Origin: Geothrix edaphica
Lineage (GTDB): Bacteria > Acidobacteriota > Holophagae > Holophagales > Holophagaceae
Assembly: GCF_030268045.1 (NCBI RefSeq)
Contig: NZ_BSDC01000001.1
Span: 1,426,001-1,490,000, forward strand
Length of the DNA stretch: 64,000 nt
Direction of reading: 5' to 3'
Shown: positions 37,226 through 45,517 of the stretch, piece after piece
How the letters are laid out: each line of letters opens with the position of its first letter
How positions within the stretch are numbered: the first letter of the stretch is position 1
The notes under the pieces: generated by a model
Databases searched by the model: none
The model's input: only the letters and a program-made list of their open reading frames with translations
Told to the model about the DNA's origin: nothing
Translations under genes and position numbers: made by a program

Positions 37226-37699
37226 TCACCCTTCGGCCACCGCCTGCAGGGCGGCCTGGCAGAGCCGGCGCACGCCGGGCAGCAGGTCGGCGTTCTGCAG
37301 GCCCTTCTCATGGAGCCATTGGCCGCCGGTGGGGGGGGGCGGCAACAGGTCCTCCGGGGCCTTGGTGCGGAGCAGGTGGCTGAGGTAGAGGCGCTGCTGG
37401 CCTTCAAGCCCCTCCAGCCTCAGCAGCCAGGGGGTGGGCAGGCGGCTGGTGCGCTCGTCGAAGACCACGGGCAGAGTGGACTTGTCCACGAACCGGTAGG
37501 GCATGCCCCACCCCGCCTCGATCTGCGCGTTCAGCAGGGCGGTGGGCAGAAAGCCGGGCGACCAGGGGATCTGGGCGGGCATGAGCAGGCCGCGGTGGGG
37601 CGTATGGGGCGAGGGCACGAGCAGCACGAAGGGCGTCTGCTGGCCATGGACCAGCACGCCTTCGATGAAGGTCGTGAGGTGGATCCGGCCCTCGGCCAT
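37226..37699 (-). CDS. Protein of unknown function
   Basis: The product is 157 residues, with no signal peptide or membrane segment. It is rich in Leu and Pro, and has a Pro-rich stretch (LLPPPPTGG) near residue 120. I recognise no family. The frame has the same third-position GC bias as its neighbours and lies between two strong boundaries, the ndk terminator and an inverted-repeat block whose first base coincides with this start codon. Its upstream region, and probably its promoter, must therefore lie in or beyond that block. Confidence 0.6.
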   Translation of the reverse strand: MAEGRIHLTTFIEGVLVHGQQTPFVLLVPSPHTPHRGLLMPAQIPWSPGFLPTALLNAQIEAGWGMPYRFVDKSTLPVVFDERTSRLPTPWLLRLEGLEGQQRLYLSHLLRTKAPEDLLPPPPTGGQWLHEKGLQNADLLPGVRRLCQAALQAVAEG

Positions 37700-38015
37700 T
37701 AGGGCCTCCCTTCACATTGGATGGGAGCCGCGACGTCGGCCAGCCGCGCCTCTGGCAGATGTCTGTACGCCTCGCGTATCGCCTCCGGCGATACCGAGAA
37801 GGCGCCGGCCGCAGGGCGATGCGGGACATCGTTCAAGGCCGGCAACGCCGCCAGAGGTGCGGCTGGCCACGTCCCGGAGGGCAAGGGGCGGCGCCCGGCG
37901 CGATACTGCGTCGAACGCCTCGCCGATAGTGCCGCTATCGCCATCGTCGTTCTCCTTGTCTCGCTTGGGCGGCGCCCCTTGCGCGGCCGCACCCCAAGGT
38001 GAAGGGAGGCCCTAA
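37699..38015. repeat. 317-bp block with 22-bp terminal and nested internal inverted repeats
   Basis: The ends, 37699-37720 and 37994-38015, are inverted copies matching at 21 of 22 positions (TTAGGGCCTCCCTTCAC and onward). Inside are a second pair (37738-37756 with 37850-37868, 18 of 19), a third (37881-37896 with 37967-37982, 15 of 16), a REP-like hairpin (37771-37798) and a small hairpin (CGATAG/CTATCG at 37924-37940). The left end touches the start codon of the unknown gene; the right end contains the proS stop codon. No gene is seen inside. It looks like a MITE or a compound REP element. Confidence 0.8.
37771..37798 (+). repeat. REP-like hairpin, third copy of the family
   Basis: The arms CTCGCGTATCGCC and GGCGATACCGAG surround TCC. 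The outer parts CTCGCGTAT and ATACCGAG, with the same bulged base, are identical to the hairpins in the uvrB repeat, although the inner pairs differ (CGCC for GCC). Compensated inner changes suggest the fold is conserved. Confidence 0.65.
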
Positions 38016-39853
38016 CGCCCTCCTGCGGTTTCCAGCTCCTGCATGATGCGGTCACGGGCCACGGAGACCTCGGCCACGGCGGCCTCGGGCTTGAGCTTGA
38101 CGACCTCCTTGGTGCGGCGGTCGCGCAGCTCCACGATGCCGTCCTTCAGGCCCTTGGCGCCGACGGTCAGGCGCAGGGGGAAGCCCAGCAGGTCAGCATC
38201 CTTGAACTTGGCGCCGGGGCTCATGCCCTCGCGGTCGTCGTGCAGCACCTCGAAGCCGGCCTGCTCCAGGTCCTTCTCGACCTGCGCTGCCACGCCAGCC
38301 ACCTCGGGGTTGGCCGGGTCGAGGCAGACGATGTGGATCTGGTAGGGCGCGATGGGCCAGGGCCAGATGATCCCGTCGGCGTCGTAGTTCTGCTCGACGG
38401 CGGCGGCCACGGTGCGGGTGATGCCGATGCCGTAGCAGCCCATCACCATGGGGTTCTCCTTGCCCTGCTCGTCGAGGAAGGTGCAGCCCATGCTCTTGGA
38501 ATACTTCAGGCCCAGCTTGAAGACCTGGCCCACCTCGATGCCGCGGAAGGCCTGGTAGGTCCCCTTCCCGCAGCGCGTGCAGCTGTCACCCTCGGCCGCC
38601 ATGCGGAGATCCGCATAGGTGCAGCCCGGAAGGTCACGGACCGGGTCCAGGCCGAAGTGGTGGTAGTCCGTGCGGTTCGCGCCGCAGGTGAGATTCACCG
38701 CGCCCTCGAGACTGCGGTCCACGAGGAAGGTCACATCCTTCAGCCCCACAGGGCCCATGAAGCCGCTCTTGGCGCCGGTGAAGGCCTCGGCCTCCTCCAA
38801 GGGCATCAGCTCCAGCTCGGCGGCACCCACGAAGTTCTTCACCTTGACCGGGTTCACCTCGTGGTCTCCGCGCAGAACGGCGCCCACCAGCTTCGTCGCC
38901 CCGTCCGCGAACGTGACGCGGTAGAGGAAGAACTTGCTGGTCTGCGTGATGGGCATGCCCTGGGGGTGGTCCGCGTCGATCATGCCCGCGGCCTGCTCGA
39001 CCTGGCCGACGACACCCGGCGTACGGAAGTGGTCCCTCTTCAGCTCGAAGGCCTTCCCGTGATCTCCGGCAGGCAGCGCCGGCGCTTCCGTCTTCTCGAT
39101 GTTGGAGGTGTAATCACACGCGTCACAGCTGAGGATGGCGTCCTCGCCGCTGCCGGCCAGCACATGGAACTCGTGGGTGAAGCTGCCGCCGATGGCGCCA
39201 CTGTCGGCTTCCACCGGGCGGAACTTCACGCCCAGGCGGCTGAAGATCCGCTTGTAGGCGTTGAACATGGCCCAGTACTCGCGGTCGGCGCAGGCGTCAT
39301 CCACATGGAAGGAGTAGCCGTCCTTCATGGTGAACTCGCGACCGCGCATGAGGCCGAAGCGGGGGCGGCGCTCGTCGCGGAACTTGTTCTGGATCTGGAA
39401 GAGGTTCATGGGCAGCTGCTTGTAGCTGCGCACATTCTTGCGGACGATGTCCGTGATCACCTCTTCGTGCGTGGGGCCCAGGCAGAAGTTGTAGAACTCC
39501 CGCTCGTCGGGCTTCTCCCCGCGGGCCCGGCGCTCGGCGACCTCGGCCTTGGCCTTGCGGTCGCAGAACCGGAGCAGCTCATCGCCGTAGAACTTCCAGC
39601 GGCCACTCTCCTGCCACAGCTCCGCCGGCAGCACCGCGGGCATCAGCAGCTCCTGACAGCCGTCCTTGGCCAGCTCCTCGCGGACAATCTCCTCGAACTT
39701 GCGGATGCTCCGGAAGGCCAGCGGCAGGTAGCTGTAGATGCCCGCGGCCACTTTCTGGATCATGCCGGCACGCATCATGAGCTGCTGGCTCACCACGTCG
39801 GCATCGCGCGGCGTTTCGCGCAGGGTCTGGATCAGGAGCTTCGACTGCTTCAT
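38012..39853 (-). CDS. proS: Prolyl-tRNA synthetase
   Basis: ProRS charges tRNA-Pro. The product is 613 residues, the length of the bacterial form with an editing insert. The N-terminus MKQSKLLIQTLRETPRDAD, motif 2 (GLMRGREFTMKDGYSFHVD), the editing domain between about 225 and 400 and motif 3 (MGCYGIGITRTVAA) are all present. Its stop codon lies inside the right terminal repeat of the 317-bp block. A double hairpin upstream separates it from yqeY. Confidence 0.97.
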   Translation of the reverse strand: MKQSKLLIQTLRETPRDADVVSQQLMMRAGMIQKVAAGIYSYLPLAFRSIRKFEEIVREELAKDGCQELLMPAVLPAELWQESGRWKFYGDELLRFCDRKAKAEVAERRARGEKPDEREFYNFCLGPTHEEVITDIVRKNVRSYKQLPMNLFQIQNKFRDERRPRFGLMRGREFTMKDGYSFHVDDACADREYWAMFNAYKRIFSRLGVKFRPVEADSGAIGGSFTHEFHVLAGSGEDAILSCDACDYTSNIEKTEAPALPAGDHGKAFELKRDHFRTPGVVGQVEQAAGMIDADHPQGMPITQTSKFFLYRVTFADGATKLVGAVLRGDHEVNPVKVKNFVGAAELELMPLEEAEAFTGAKSGFMGPVGLKDVTFLVDRSLEGAVNLTCGANRTDYHHFGLDPVRDLPGCTYADLRMAAEGDSCTRCGKGTYQAFRGIEVGQVFKLGLKYSKSMGCTFLDEQGKENPMVMGCYGIGITRTVAAAVEQNYDADGIIWPWPIAPYQIHIVCLDPANPEVAGVAAQVEKDLEQAGFEVLHDDREGMSPGAKFKDADLLGFPLRLTVGAKGLKDGIVELRDRRTKEVVKLKPEAAVAEVSVARDRIMQELETAGGR

Positions 39854-39883
39854 GGGGGCCTCGAACCTTCGAGTCTATCTCAG

Positions 39884-39968
39884 GAAGGGGGGACCGCCTG
39901 CTCGCTTCGCTCGCGAAGTCCCCCCTTCGCCCCCCACGCGCAGCCCAGGCCAAGCCTGGTCTGCGCGT
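39884..39968. repeat. Two adjacent inverted repeats upstream of proS
   Basis: The first has arms GAAGGGGGGAC (39884-39894) and GTCCCCCCTTC (39918-39928). The second has arms ACGCGCAG (39936-39943) and CTGCGCGT (39961-39968), with an inner CCAGG/CCTGG pair. They fill the gap after yqeY and probably end that transcript; neither has a long T-run. Confidence 0.7.
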
Positions 39969-39983
39969 CCGTGGCTACCGGCG

Positions 39984-40433
39984 TCACCCCAGCAGGCTCT
40001 GCACCAGTGCGCTGGCGGCCTTGCCGTCGAAGGCGCCGCCGTGGGCGGCCTGCAGGGCCTTCATGACCAGGCCCATGTCCTTCTTCGTGGTTGCCCCGCT
40101 CTCGGCGATGGCCGCCTTCACGGCCGCCTCCAGAGCCGGCCCCTCGATCATCGCCGGCAGGTAGGGCTTCAGCAGCTCGATCTCCGCCCGCTCCTGGGCC
40201 GCCCGGTCCACCTGGCCCACCTTCTCGAACTGGGTGATGCTGTCCTCCCGGGACTTCACCAGGCGCTTCAGCACGGCGAGGGCGTCCGCCTCGGCAAGCG
40301 TCCCCTGGGGACCGAGGCCCTTGGCCACCGCCTCGTTCTTGTAGGCGGCCAGGGCCATGCGGAGCACCTGGGTCCGGCCCGCGTCCCGAGCCAGCATGGC
40401 GGTTTTCAGATCGGCCTGCAGACGGTTGAGCAT
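39984..40433 (-). CDS. GatB/YqeY domain protein
   Basis: The product is 149 residues and matches the YqeY family in outline: MLNRLQADLKTAMLARDAGRTQVLRMALAAYKNEAV, a middle helix, and the C-terminal LVMKALQAAHGGAFDGKAASALVQSLL resembling the GatB tail domain that contacts tRNA. Function is unproven, possibly linked to tRNA amidation. I chose the ATG at 40433 over one 8 codons upstream because the family begins at this Met. Confidence 0.85.
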   Translation of the reverse strand: MLNRLQADLKTAMLARDAGRTQVLRMALAAYKNEAVAKGLGPQGTLAEADALAVLKRLVKSREDSITQFEKVGQVDRAAQERAEIELLKPYLPAMIEGPALEAAVKAAIAESGATTKKDMGLVMKALQAAHGGAFDGKAASALVQSLLG

Positions 40434-40484
40434 CGGGACCTCCGGTAGGACTTCCATGGTGACGCAGTTGGGGCAGTCTCCGGT

Positions 40485-40555
40485 CCTCAGTCTTCAGTAA
40501 ACACACGAAGCGGGCGCCTTGCGCCCGCTTCGCTGCAGAGGACTGAAGACTGAGG
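40485..40555. repeat. Nested perfect hairpins between ferredoxin and yqeY genes
   Basis: The outer arms CCTCAGTCTTCAGT (40485-40498) and ACTGAAGACTGAGG (40542-40555) are perfect. An inner 11-bp stem GAAGCGGGCGC/GCGCCCGCTTC (40507-40517 and 40521-40531) has a CTT loop. It lies between two minus-strand genes and likely ends the ferredoxin transcript. Confidence 0.85.
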
Positions 40556-40568
40556 GCTGACCCCTGTC

Positions 40569-40823
40569 TCAGGCCTTCTCGAACTTGATGACTTCCACGG
40601 GGCAGCCGGCGGCGGCGGCCTCGATGCTGGCTTCCAGGTCGGTGCCGAAGCTGCCGGCGAGGGGGCTTTGCTCGTCGCGGTTCTCGGAATCGACGCCGTC
40701 CTCGCGCACGGAGCCGTTGATGTTGCAGCTGGTGTCGGTGACATGGAACACGTCGGGGCACTCGGCTTCGCAGGCATTGCACACGATGCAGCCTTCTTCG
40801 ATCCACACTTTGGTGATGGCCAT
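40569..40823 (-). CDS. Ferredoxin, 4Fe-4S type
   Basis: The product is an acidic 84-residue electron carrier. The Cys pattern is GCIVCNACEAECP near the N-terminus (CxxCxxCxxxCP) and a single GCP near residue 75, which fits one 4Fe-4S cluster ligated by the first three Cys and the distal one. The middle 35 residues form an insert between them. GGAG precedes the ATG. It is divergent from thiL, and its redox partner cannot be inferred. Confidence 0.88.
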   Translation of the reverse strand: MAITKVWIEEGCIVCNACEAECPDVFHVTDTSCNINGSVREDGVDSENRDEQSPLAGSFGTDLEASIEAAAAGCPVEVIKFEKA

Positions 40824-40958
40824 GGTCGTCTCCTAAAGGTTCAATTGGGGCCCTGGCGAGGGGCGAACCCAACCAAACTAGCATCGCCGCAGCCCCGGAC
40901 CAAGCTTCGCCTCGCCATCAGAGGCGTGGGAGACTGGACTTGTGACGGAGGTCCGCCC

Positions 40959-41876
40959 ATGAGCCTGCAGGAGACGGGAATTCTTGCCCGGATCCGGGAG
41001 CTGCTGCCCGGAGGCGGCCAGCTTACGGACGACTGCGGCGCCCTGCCCGCGACGCCGACCGGACAGACCCTCCTGGTGACCACGGATCTCATGGAGTCCG
41101 GCCAGCACTTCAGCCTCGACTGGCACCCGCCGGACCTGCTGGCCCGGAAGCTGCTGATGGTGAACCTCTCGGATCTGGATGCCTCCGGCGCACGGCCTTT
41201 CGGCTACACCCTCACCCTGGCCCTGGGCCCGGAGGTCGATGCCCCCTGGCTCGACAGATTTCTGGCGGGCCTGGCGGCGGCCTCCCGCGAGGCCGGAGTC
41301 GTGGTCCTGGGCGGGGACACCGTGGGGCGTCCCTCCGGCCTGGGTCTGGGCCTCACGGCCTTCGGCTTCGCCACCCGCTGGCTGCGGCGGGACGGTCTGC
41401 GGCCCGGCGACCGGCTCTTCGTGGACCAGCGTCCCGGCGCCAGCCTGCGGGGCTTGCGGAAGCTCCAGACCGGCCTCAGGTGGGATCCCGCGAGACCTGA
41501 TGCGGAGCTGGAGGCCCACCTGGCCCCCCGCCCCCGGCTGGGCCTGGGCCTGCTGCTGGCCGGAATCCCCGACATCCACGCCTGCCTCGACCTGTCCGAC
41601 GGACTCAGCCGGGACCTGCGCAACCTGGCGGAGGCCTCGGGCCTCAGCATCGCGGTGGACCCCGCCCTGGATGAGGATGCCCTGCGCGGAGGCGAGGACT
41701 ATGCCCGCTGCTTCGGCAGTTCAATGCCCCAGGCCGAGCTGGAGGCCCGGCTCGGCCTGCCCCTCATTCCTGTCGGCGAAGCCCTGCCCCGCGGGGAATC
41801 GCCGCTGCTGGCCTATGATGGAAGGTCGCTCCACCCCATGCCCGACCTCAGCTTCGACCACTTCGGATCTTCATGA
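40959..41876 (+). CDS. thiL: Thiamine-monophosphate kinase
   Basis: ThiL phosphorylates thiamine monophosphate to the active diphosphate. The product is 305 residues. Conserved blocks are TDDCGALP near residue 25, LLVTTDLMESGQHF, LARKLLMVNLSDLDASGARPFG, VVLGGDTVGRPSG and CLDLSDGLSRDLRNLAEASG. GGAGGT stands before the ATG at 40959. Its stop overlaps the next start (ATGA). It heads a run of four same-strand genes. Confidence 0.93.
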   Translation: MSLQETGILARIRELLPGGGQLTDDCGALPATPTGQTLLVTTDLMESGQHFSLDWHPPDLLARKLLMVNLSDLDASGARPFGYTLTLALGPEVDAPWLDRFLAGLAAASREAGVVVLGGDTVGRPSGLGLGLTAFGFATRWLRRDGLRPGDRLFVDQRPGASLRGLRKLQTGLRWDPARPDAELEAHLAPRPRLGLGLLLAGIPDIHACLDLSDGLSRDLRNLAEASGLSIAVDPALDEDALRGGEDYARCFGSSMPQAELEARLGLPLIPVGEALPRGESPLLAYDGRSLHPMPDLSFDHFGSS

Positions 41877-42385
41877 CGCATCATGACAAGACGCACATCT
41901 GGGCCCGCACCAAGCGGTTCCTGGCTGATCCGGACCTGGAGCCGCACCACTTGGCCTGGAGCTTCGCCTTGGGCTTCGCCATCGCCTGGAACCCCCTGCT
42001 GGGCACCCACACGGGGCTGGTGGTGCTCATCTGCGCCCTGGCGAAGAAGCTGCACCGGCCCCTCACCTTCCTCGGCGCCTTCACCAACAATCCCTGGACC
42101 ATGGTGCCCATGGCCACGGGCTCCGCCCTGCTCGGCAACATCCTGCTGGGGCGGGGCCTGCACCTGGACCTGAGCGGCGTGGTCTGGAAGAGCATCGGAT
42201 GGCACAGCGTCAGCACCCGCGCAGGCTTCGAGGCCGCGGCCGCCATGCTCAAGCCCATCCTCGCGCCCTATCTGTTGGGCGGCTTCGTGATGAGTGCCAT
42301 CGCCCTTCCTGTGGGATATTTTCTGATGTTGCGGCTGGCGCACCGGATGCGCAGCCCGAAGATCCAACCCCCTTCCGGAGACTGA
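41873..42385 (+). CDS. DUF2062 membrane protein
   Basis: The product is 170 residues with two or three hydrophobic segments. The DUF2062 signature is visible: FALGFAIAWNPLLGTHTGL and GAFTNNPWTMVPMATGSALLG. The function of the family is not established. The start overlaps the thiL stop by 4 bases, and ybaB follows one base after its stop, so all three are probably co-translated. Confidence 0.85.
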   Translation: MTHHDKTHIWARTKRFLADPDLEPHHLAWSFALGFAIAWNPLLGTHTGLVVLICALAKKLHRPLTFLGAFTNNPWTMVPMATGSALLGNILLGRGLHLDLSGVVWKSIGWHSVSTRAGFEAAAAMLKPILAPYLLGGFVMSAIALPVGYFLMLRLAHRMRSPKIQPPSGD

Positions 42386-42386
42386 C

Positions 42387-42689
42387 ATGGACATGCGCTT
42401 CCTCATGAAACAGGCCCAGCAGATGCAGGCGAAGCTGGCGGAAACCCAGGCCAACCTGCGGGTCGAAGGCACCGCCGGTGGCGAGCTGGTGAAGGTCACC
42501 CTCAACGGTTCCAAAGAACTGATGGGCATCTCCATCGGCAAGGACGCCATGGATCCCGAGGATCCCTCCATGCTCGAAGACCTGCTGATGGCGGCCTTCC
42601 GCGACGCCACCACCAAGGTCGACGAAGCCATGAAGAAGCAGATGGGCGGCATGGGTGCAGGTCTCAACCTGCCTGGCCTCGGGTTGTAG
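42387..42689 (+). CDS. ybaB: Nucleoid-associated protein, YbaB/EbfC family
   Basis: The product is a 100-residue DNA-binding dimer. It has the family helix LMKQAQQMQAKLAETQANL and the strand segment GGELVKVTLNGSKELMGISI, and ends in a Gly-, Met-rich tail. It precedes recR, the arrangement found in most bacteria (ybaB-recR). Confidence 0.94.
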   Translation: MDMRFLMKQAQQMQAKLAETQANLRVEGTAGGELVKVTLNGSKELMGISIGKDAMDPEDPSMLEDLLMAAFRDATTKVDEAMKKQMGGMGAGLNLPGLGL

Positions 42690-42748
42690 ATGACTGCCAG
42701 GTGTCAGCTGTGGGCGATCGGCCGTAACGCTGGAGCCGGAGGCCTGCT

Positions 42749-43348
42749 GTGAAGCTGCCGCCGCCCCTCGAGGCCGTGGTGGAGAGCCTCCAGAAGCTCC
42801 CGGGGGTGGGCGCCAAGTCCGCCCAGCGCATGGCCCTGCACTTGCTGAAAGAAGGCCCCGAGGCCATGGCCCACCTGGCCCACCAGCTGCAGCAGGCCGC
42901 CGAGAAGGTGGGCTTCTGCCAGGTCTGCGGCGCCTTCACGGACCAGCCCACCTGCCCCATCTGCCTGGATCCGCGGCGGGACCCCGCCAGCCTCGTCATC
43001 GTGGCCGAGGCTTCCAACGTGCTCAGCTTCGAGCGCAGCGGCCACTTCCGGGGCCGCTACCACGTGCTGGGCGGCCTCATCTCGCCCCTGCGCGGCGTGG
43101 GGCCCGACCAGCTGCGCGTGCGGGAGCTGCTGAAGCGCCTGGAGGACGGCGCCATCCAGGAGATCATCCTGGCCACCAACCCCACCGTCGACGGCGAGGC
43201 CACCGCCAGCTGGCTGGCCCGCATCCTCGAGCCCATCGGCGTCCGCACCACCCGCATCGGGCTGGGCCTCCCGATCGGCAGCGACCTCGAATACGCCGAC
43301 GAGCTCACGCTGGACCGCGCCATGGAAGGGCGGCGGCCAGTCGGTTGA
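42749..43348 (+). CDS. recR: Recombination mediator RecR
   Basis: RecR works with RecO/RecF to load RecA on gapped DNA. The product is 199 residues: helix-hairpin-helix LQKLPGVGAKSAQRMALHLL, zinc motif CQVCGAFTDQPTCPIC, and a Toprim domain (LVIVAEASNVLSFERSG, HVLGGLISPLRGVGPD). The start is GTG at 42749 behind GGAGG. It ends 4 bases before a convergent ferredoxin gene. Confidence 0.96.
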   Translation: MKLPPPLEAVVESLQKLPGVGAKSAQRMALHLLKEGPEAMAHLAHQLQQAAEKVGFCQVCGAFTDQPTCPICLDPRRDPASLVIVAEASNVLSFERSGHFRGRYHVLGGLISPLRGVGPDQLRVRELLKRLEDGAIQEIILATNPTVDGEATASWLARILEPIGVRTTRIGLGLPIGSDLEYADELTLDRAMEGRRPVG

Positions 43349-43352
43349 GCGG

Positions 43353-43634
43353 CTAGTACCGCACGCTCACGTCGCCCCGGGCCCAGGTCTGGCAGGCCAG
43401 GCGCTGATCGGGCTTGGCCTTGAGCACGTCCAGCACGCGGGTCTCGCTGATGCCCTTCTCGCTCAGGTGCTCGGCGCCCTCGACCACGGTGATGAGGCAG
43501 GTGCCGCAGCGGGCGTGCCCCCCGCAGCGGTGCGGCAGCGGCACTCCCGCCCGGGTGCTGGCGGCCAGCAGGGCCGTCTCCTGCTCGCACTCGGCGGTTC
43601 CGGGTTTCTTGCCGTCGAATCGGATGGTGTGCAT
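43353..43634 (-). CDS. Ferredoxin, 2Fe-2S plant type
   Basis: The product is 93 residues with the Cys pattern CGGHARCGTCL and a distal ACQTW, i.e. C-x5-C-x2-C and a fourth Cys, as in plant-type 2Fe-2S ferredoxins. It starts MHTIRFDGKK. No partner oxygenase or reductase is adjacent. Confidence 0.9.
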   Translation of the reverse strand: MHTIRFDGKKPGTAECEQETALLAASTRAGVPLPHRCGGHARCGTCLITVVEGAEHLSEKGISETRVLDVLKAKPDQRLACQTWARGDVSVRY

Positions 43635-43706
43635 GCGCTACCCATAAGTCAATAAAGCAAGGGAGATACAGACCGGCTGGCCTGTCCCACTCTATCAGGG
43701 AGCGCC

Positions 43707-44048
43707 TCAGATGGCCTGGCCGCCCCGCTCGCCGGTGCGGATGCGGATGCACTCCTTCAGGTCCTGGACGAAGATCTTCCCATCGCCCACCTCACCGGCG
43801 CCGTGGCGCGCCGTGCGGATGATGGTGTCCACGGTGATGTCCTCGAACGCGTCGTTGCAGGCGATGGTGATCTGGATCTTGGGGATCAGGTTGGGCACGA
43901 TCTTCTTGCCGCGCTGCACCATGATCTCCTGCTGGCGCCCGTGGCCACTGACCCGGCACACGGTGATGCGCTCGATCTCCGCTTCGATCAGGGCTTCGCG
44001 GACTTCGTCGAGCTTCTCCTCGGGGATGATGGCGGTGATGAGCTTCAT
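43707..44048 (-). CDS. glnK: PII nitrogen regulatory protein (GlnK/GlnB) with atypical T-loop
   Basis: PII senses ATP/ADP and 2-oxoglutarate and, as GlnK, plugs the ammonium channel AmtB. The product is 113 residues. KLITAIIPEEKLDEVREAL, GHGRQ and the C-terminal GEVGDGKIFVQDLKECIRIRTGERG are typical. The T-loop runs EIMVQRGKKIVPN, one residue shorter than in E. coli, with no Tyr at the uridylylation position (Ile50 there). It follows amtB by 19 bases. Confidence 0.93.
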   Translation of the reverse strand: MKLITAIIPEEKLDEVREALIEAEIERITVCRVSGHGRQQEIMVQRGKKIVPNLIPKIQITIACNDAFEDITVDTIIRTARHGAGEVGDGKIFVQDLKECIRIRTGERGGQAI

Positions 44049-44067
44049 CGGAGCCTCCTGGTTCAGG

Positions 44068-45390
44068 CTAGTTGAGGTTGTTCAGGCCGTAGGCCCGTTC
44101 GCCGTGGATCTCGTGGTCGAGCCCGGTCTTCTCCACCGCCTCCGCCACGCGGAAGCCCACGAGCTTCTCCACCAGGAAGGCGATGAGCAGCGTCATGGCC
44201 ACGGAGAACGCGATGGTCGCCCCCACCGCGAAGGCCTGGACCTTCAGCTGGGCGAGCAGGCCCCAGCCGGGAACCTTGGCCGCGGCCTCGGCCCACCAGG
44301 AGTCCCGGATGAAGAACGTGAGACCGAGCGCCCCGACGATGCCGCCGGTGCCGTGGATGCCGAAGGCGTCCAGGGAGTCGTCATAGCCCAGGCGGTTCTT
44401 CAGCATGATCATGCCATAGCAGATGCAGGAGGCGATGGCCCCGAGCACGATGGCCCCGCCCACCTGGACCACGCCGGCCGCGGGCGTGATGACCACCAGG
44501 CCCGCCAGGATGCCCGAGGCCATGCCCAGACTGGTGGGCTTGTCCTCGCGGATGATCTCGATGAGCACCCAGGTGAGGGCGCCGGCGGCCGCGGCCACCT
44601 GCGTGACCGTGAGGGCCCGGGCCGTCTCCAGGTTCGAGGCGATGGAGGACCCGGCGTTGAAGCCGAACCAGCCCACCCACAGCAGGCCCGCGCCGACGAG
44701 CGTGAAGGTCAGGTTGTTGGGGGCCATGGCGGTCTTGGGGTAGCCGTGGCGCGCCCCCAGGAACAGGGCCAGGGCCAGACCCGCCACGCCCGAGGAGATG
44801 TGCACCACGGTGCCGCCGGCGAAGTCGATGGCCCCCTTGGCGCCGAGGTTGAAGAAGTAGCCGTCGGAGGCCCACACCCAGTGGCAGAGCGGGCAGTAGA
44901 CGAAGAGCACCCAGAGCGTGATGAAGGCCACCCAGCCCCGGAAGGAGATCCGCTCGGCCACGGCCCCAGCGATCAACGCCGGCGTGATGATGGCGAACTT
45001 GCCCTGGAACATGGCGAAGGCGTACTCGGGCACGCCGGCCGGAAGGATCGTGTGGTCGATGCTGCGCAGGAGCACGAGCCCACGGCTCCAGCCGATGAGG
45101 CCCCCCAGGGCGTTGGGCCCGAAGCTGAGGGCGTAGCCCACCACCGTCCAGAGCACGCCCACCACGGCCATGGCCGAGAACGAATGCATCATCGTGCCCA
45201 GCACGTTCTTGGTGCGGACCAGGCCGCCATAGAACATGGCCAGCCCCGGCACCATGAGCAGCACCAGCGTGGTGGAGGTCAGCATCCAGGCCGTGGTCCC
45301 CGTGTCGTTCACCGGGGCGCTGCCCGCCGCGGCCAGGGGGAGCCCCGCCCCCAGGATGGCGGCGAGACGGACGGGTCGCGACCAGGTCAT
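44068..45390 (-). CDS. amtB: Ammonium transporter
   Basis: Amt proteins conduct ammonium as trimers. The product is 440 residues with a cleavable-looking N-terminal signal and eleven hydrophobic segments. Pore marks are MLTSTTLVLLMVPGLAMFYGGLVRTKN, DFAGGTVVHISSGVAGL with one pore His, and FGIHGTGGIVGALG with the other. glnK follows, the conserved amtB-glnK order, so nitrogen control of both is expected. Confidence 0.96.
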   Translation of the reverse strand: MTWSRPVRLAAILGAGLPLAAAGSAPVNDTGTTAWMLTSTTLVLLMVPGLAMFYGGLVRTKNVLGTMMHSFSAMAVVGVLWTVVGYALSFGPNALGGLIGWSRGLVLLRSIDHTILPAGVPEYAFAMFQGKFAIITPALIAGAVAERISFRGWVAFITLWVLFVYCPLCHWVWASDGYFFNLGAKGAIDFAGGTVVHISSGVAGLALALFLGARHGYPKTAMAPNNLTFTLVGAGLLWVGWFGFNAGSSIASNLETARALTVTQVAAAAGALTWVLIEIIREDKPTSLGMASGILAGLVVITPAAGVVQVGGAIVLGAIASCICYGMIMLKNRLGYDDSLDAFGIHGTGGIVGALGLTFFIRDSWWAEAAAKVPGWGLLAQLKVQAFAVGATIAFSVAMTLLIAFLVEKLVGFRVAEAVEKTGLDHEIHGERAYGLNNLN

Positions 45391-45517
45391 CGGTTCCTCC
45401 GGAGAACGGCGTGGCTTCAGGCTACCCGGCAGTGAACCCGTTTAATGGATCATCCCATTTGTATAAAAATTTCTGATGCCGATATAACGCGCCCTTCAGG
45501 CGGAACCCGCGTCCAGC
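45391..45517 (-). promoter_or_regulatory. AT-rich upstream region of amtB
   Basis: This gap has the lowest GC content nearby, with a run containing TTTTTATACAAAT on the minus strand about 70 bases before the amtB start; TATACA is a plausible -10 but no good -35 was found at 17 bases. I looked for a sigma-54 GG-N10-GC signature in the same run and did not find a convincing one. Confidence 0.35.
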
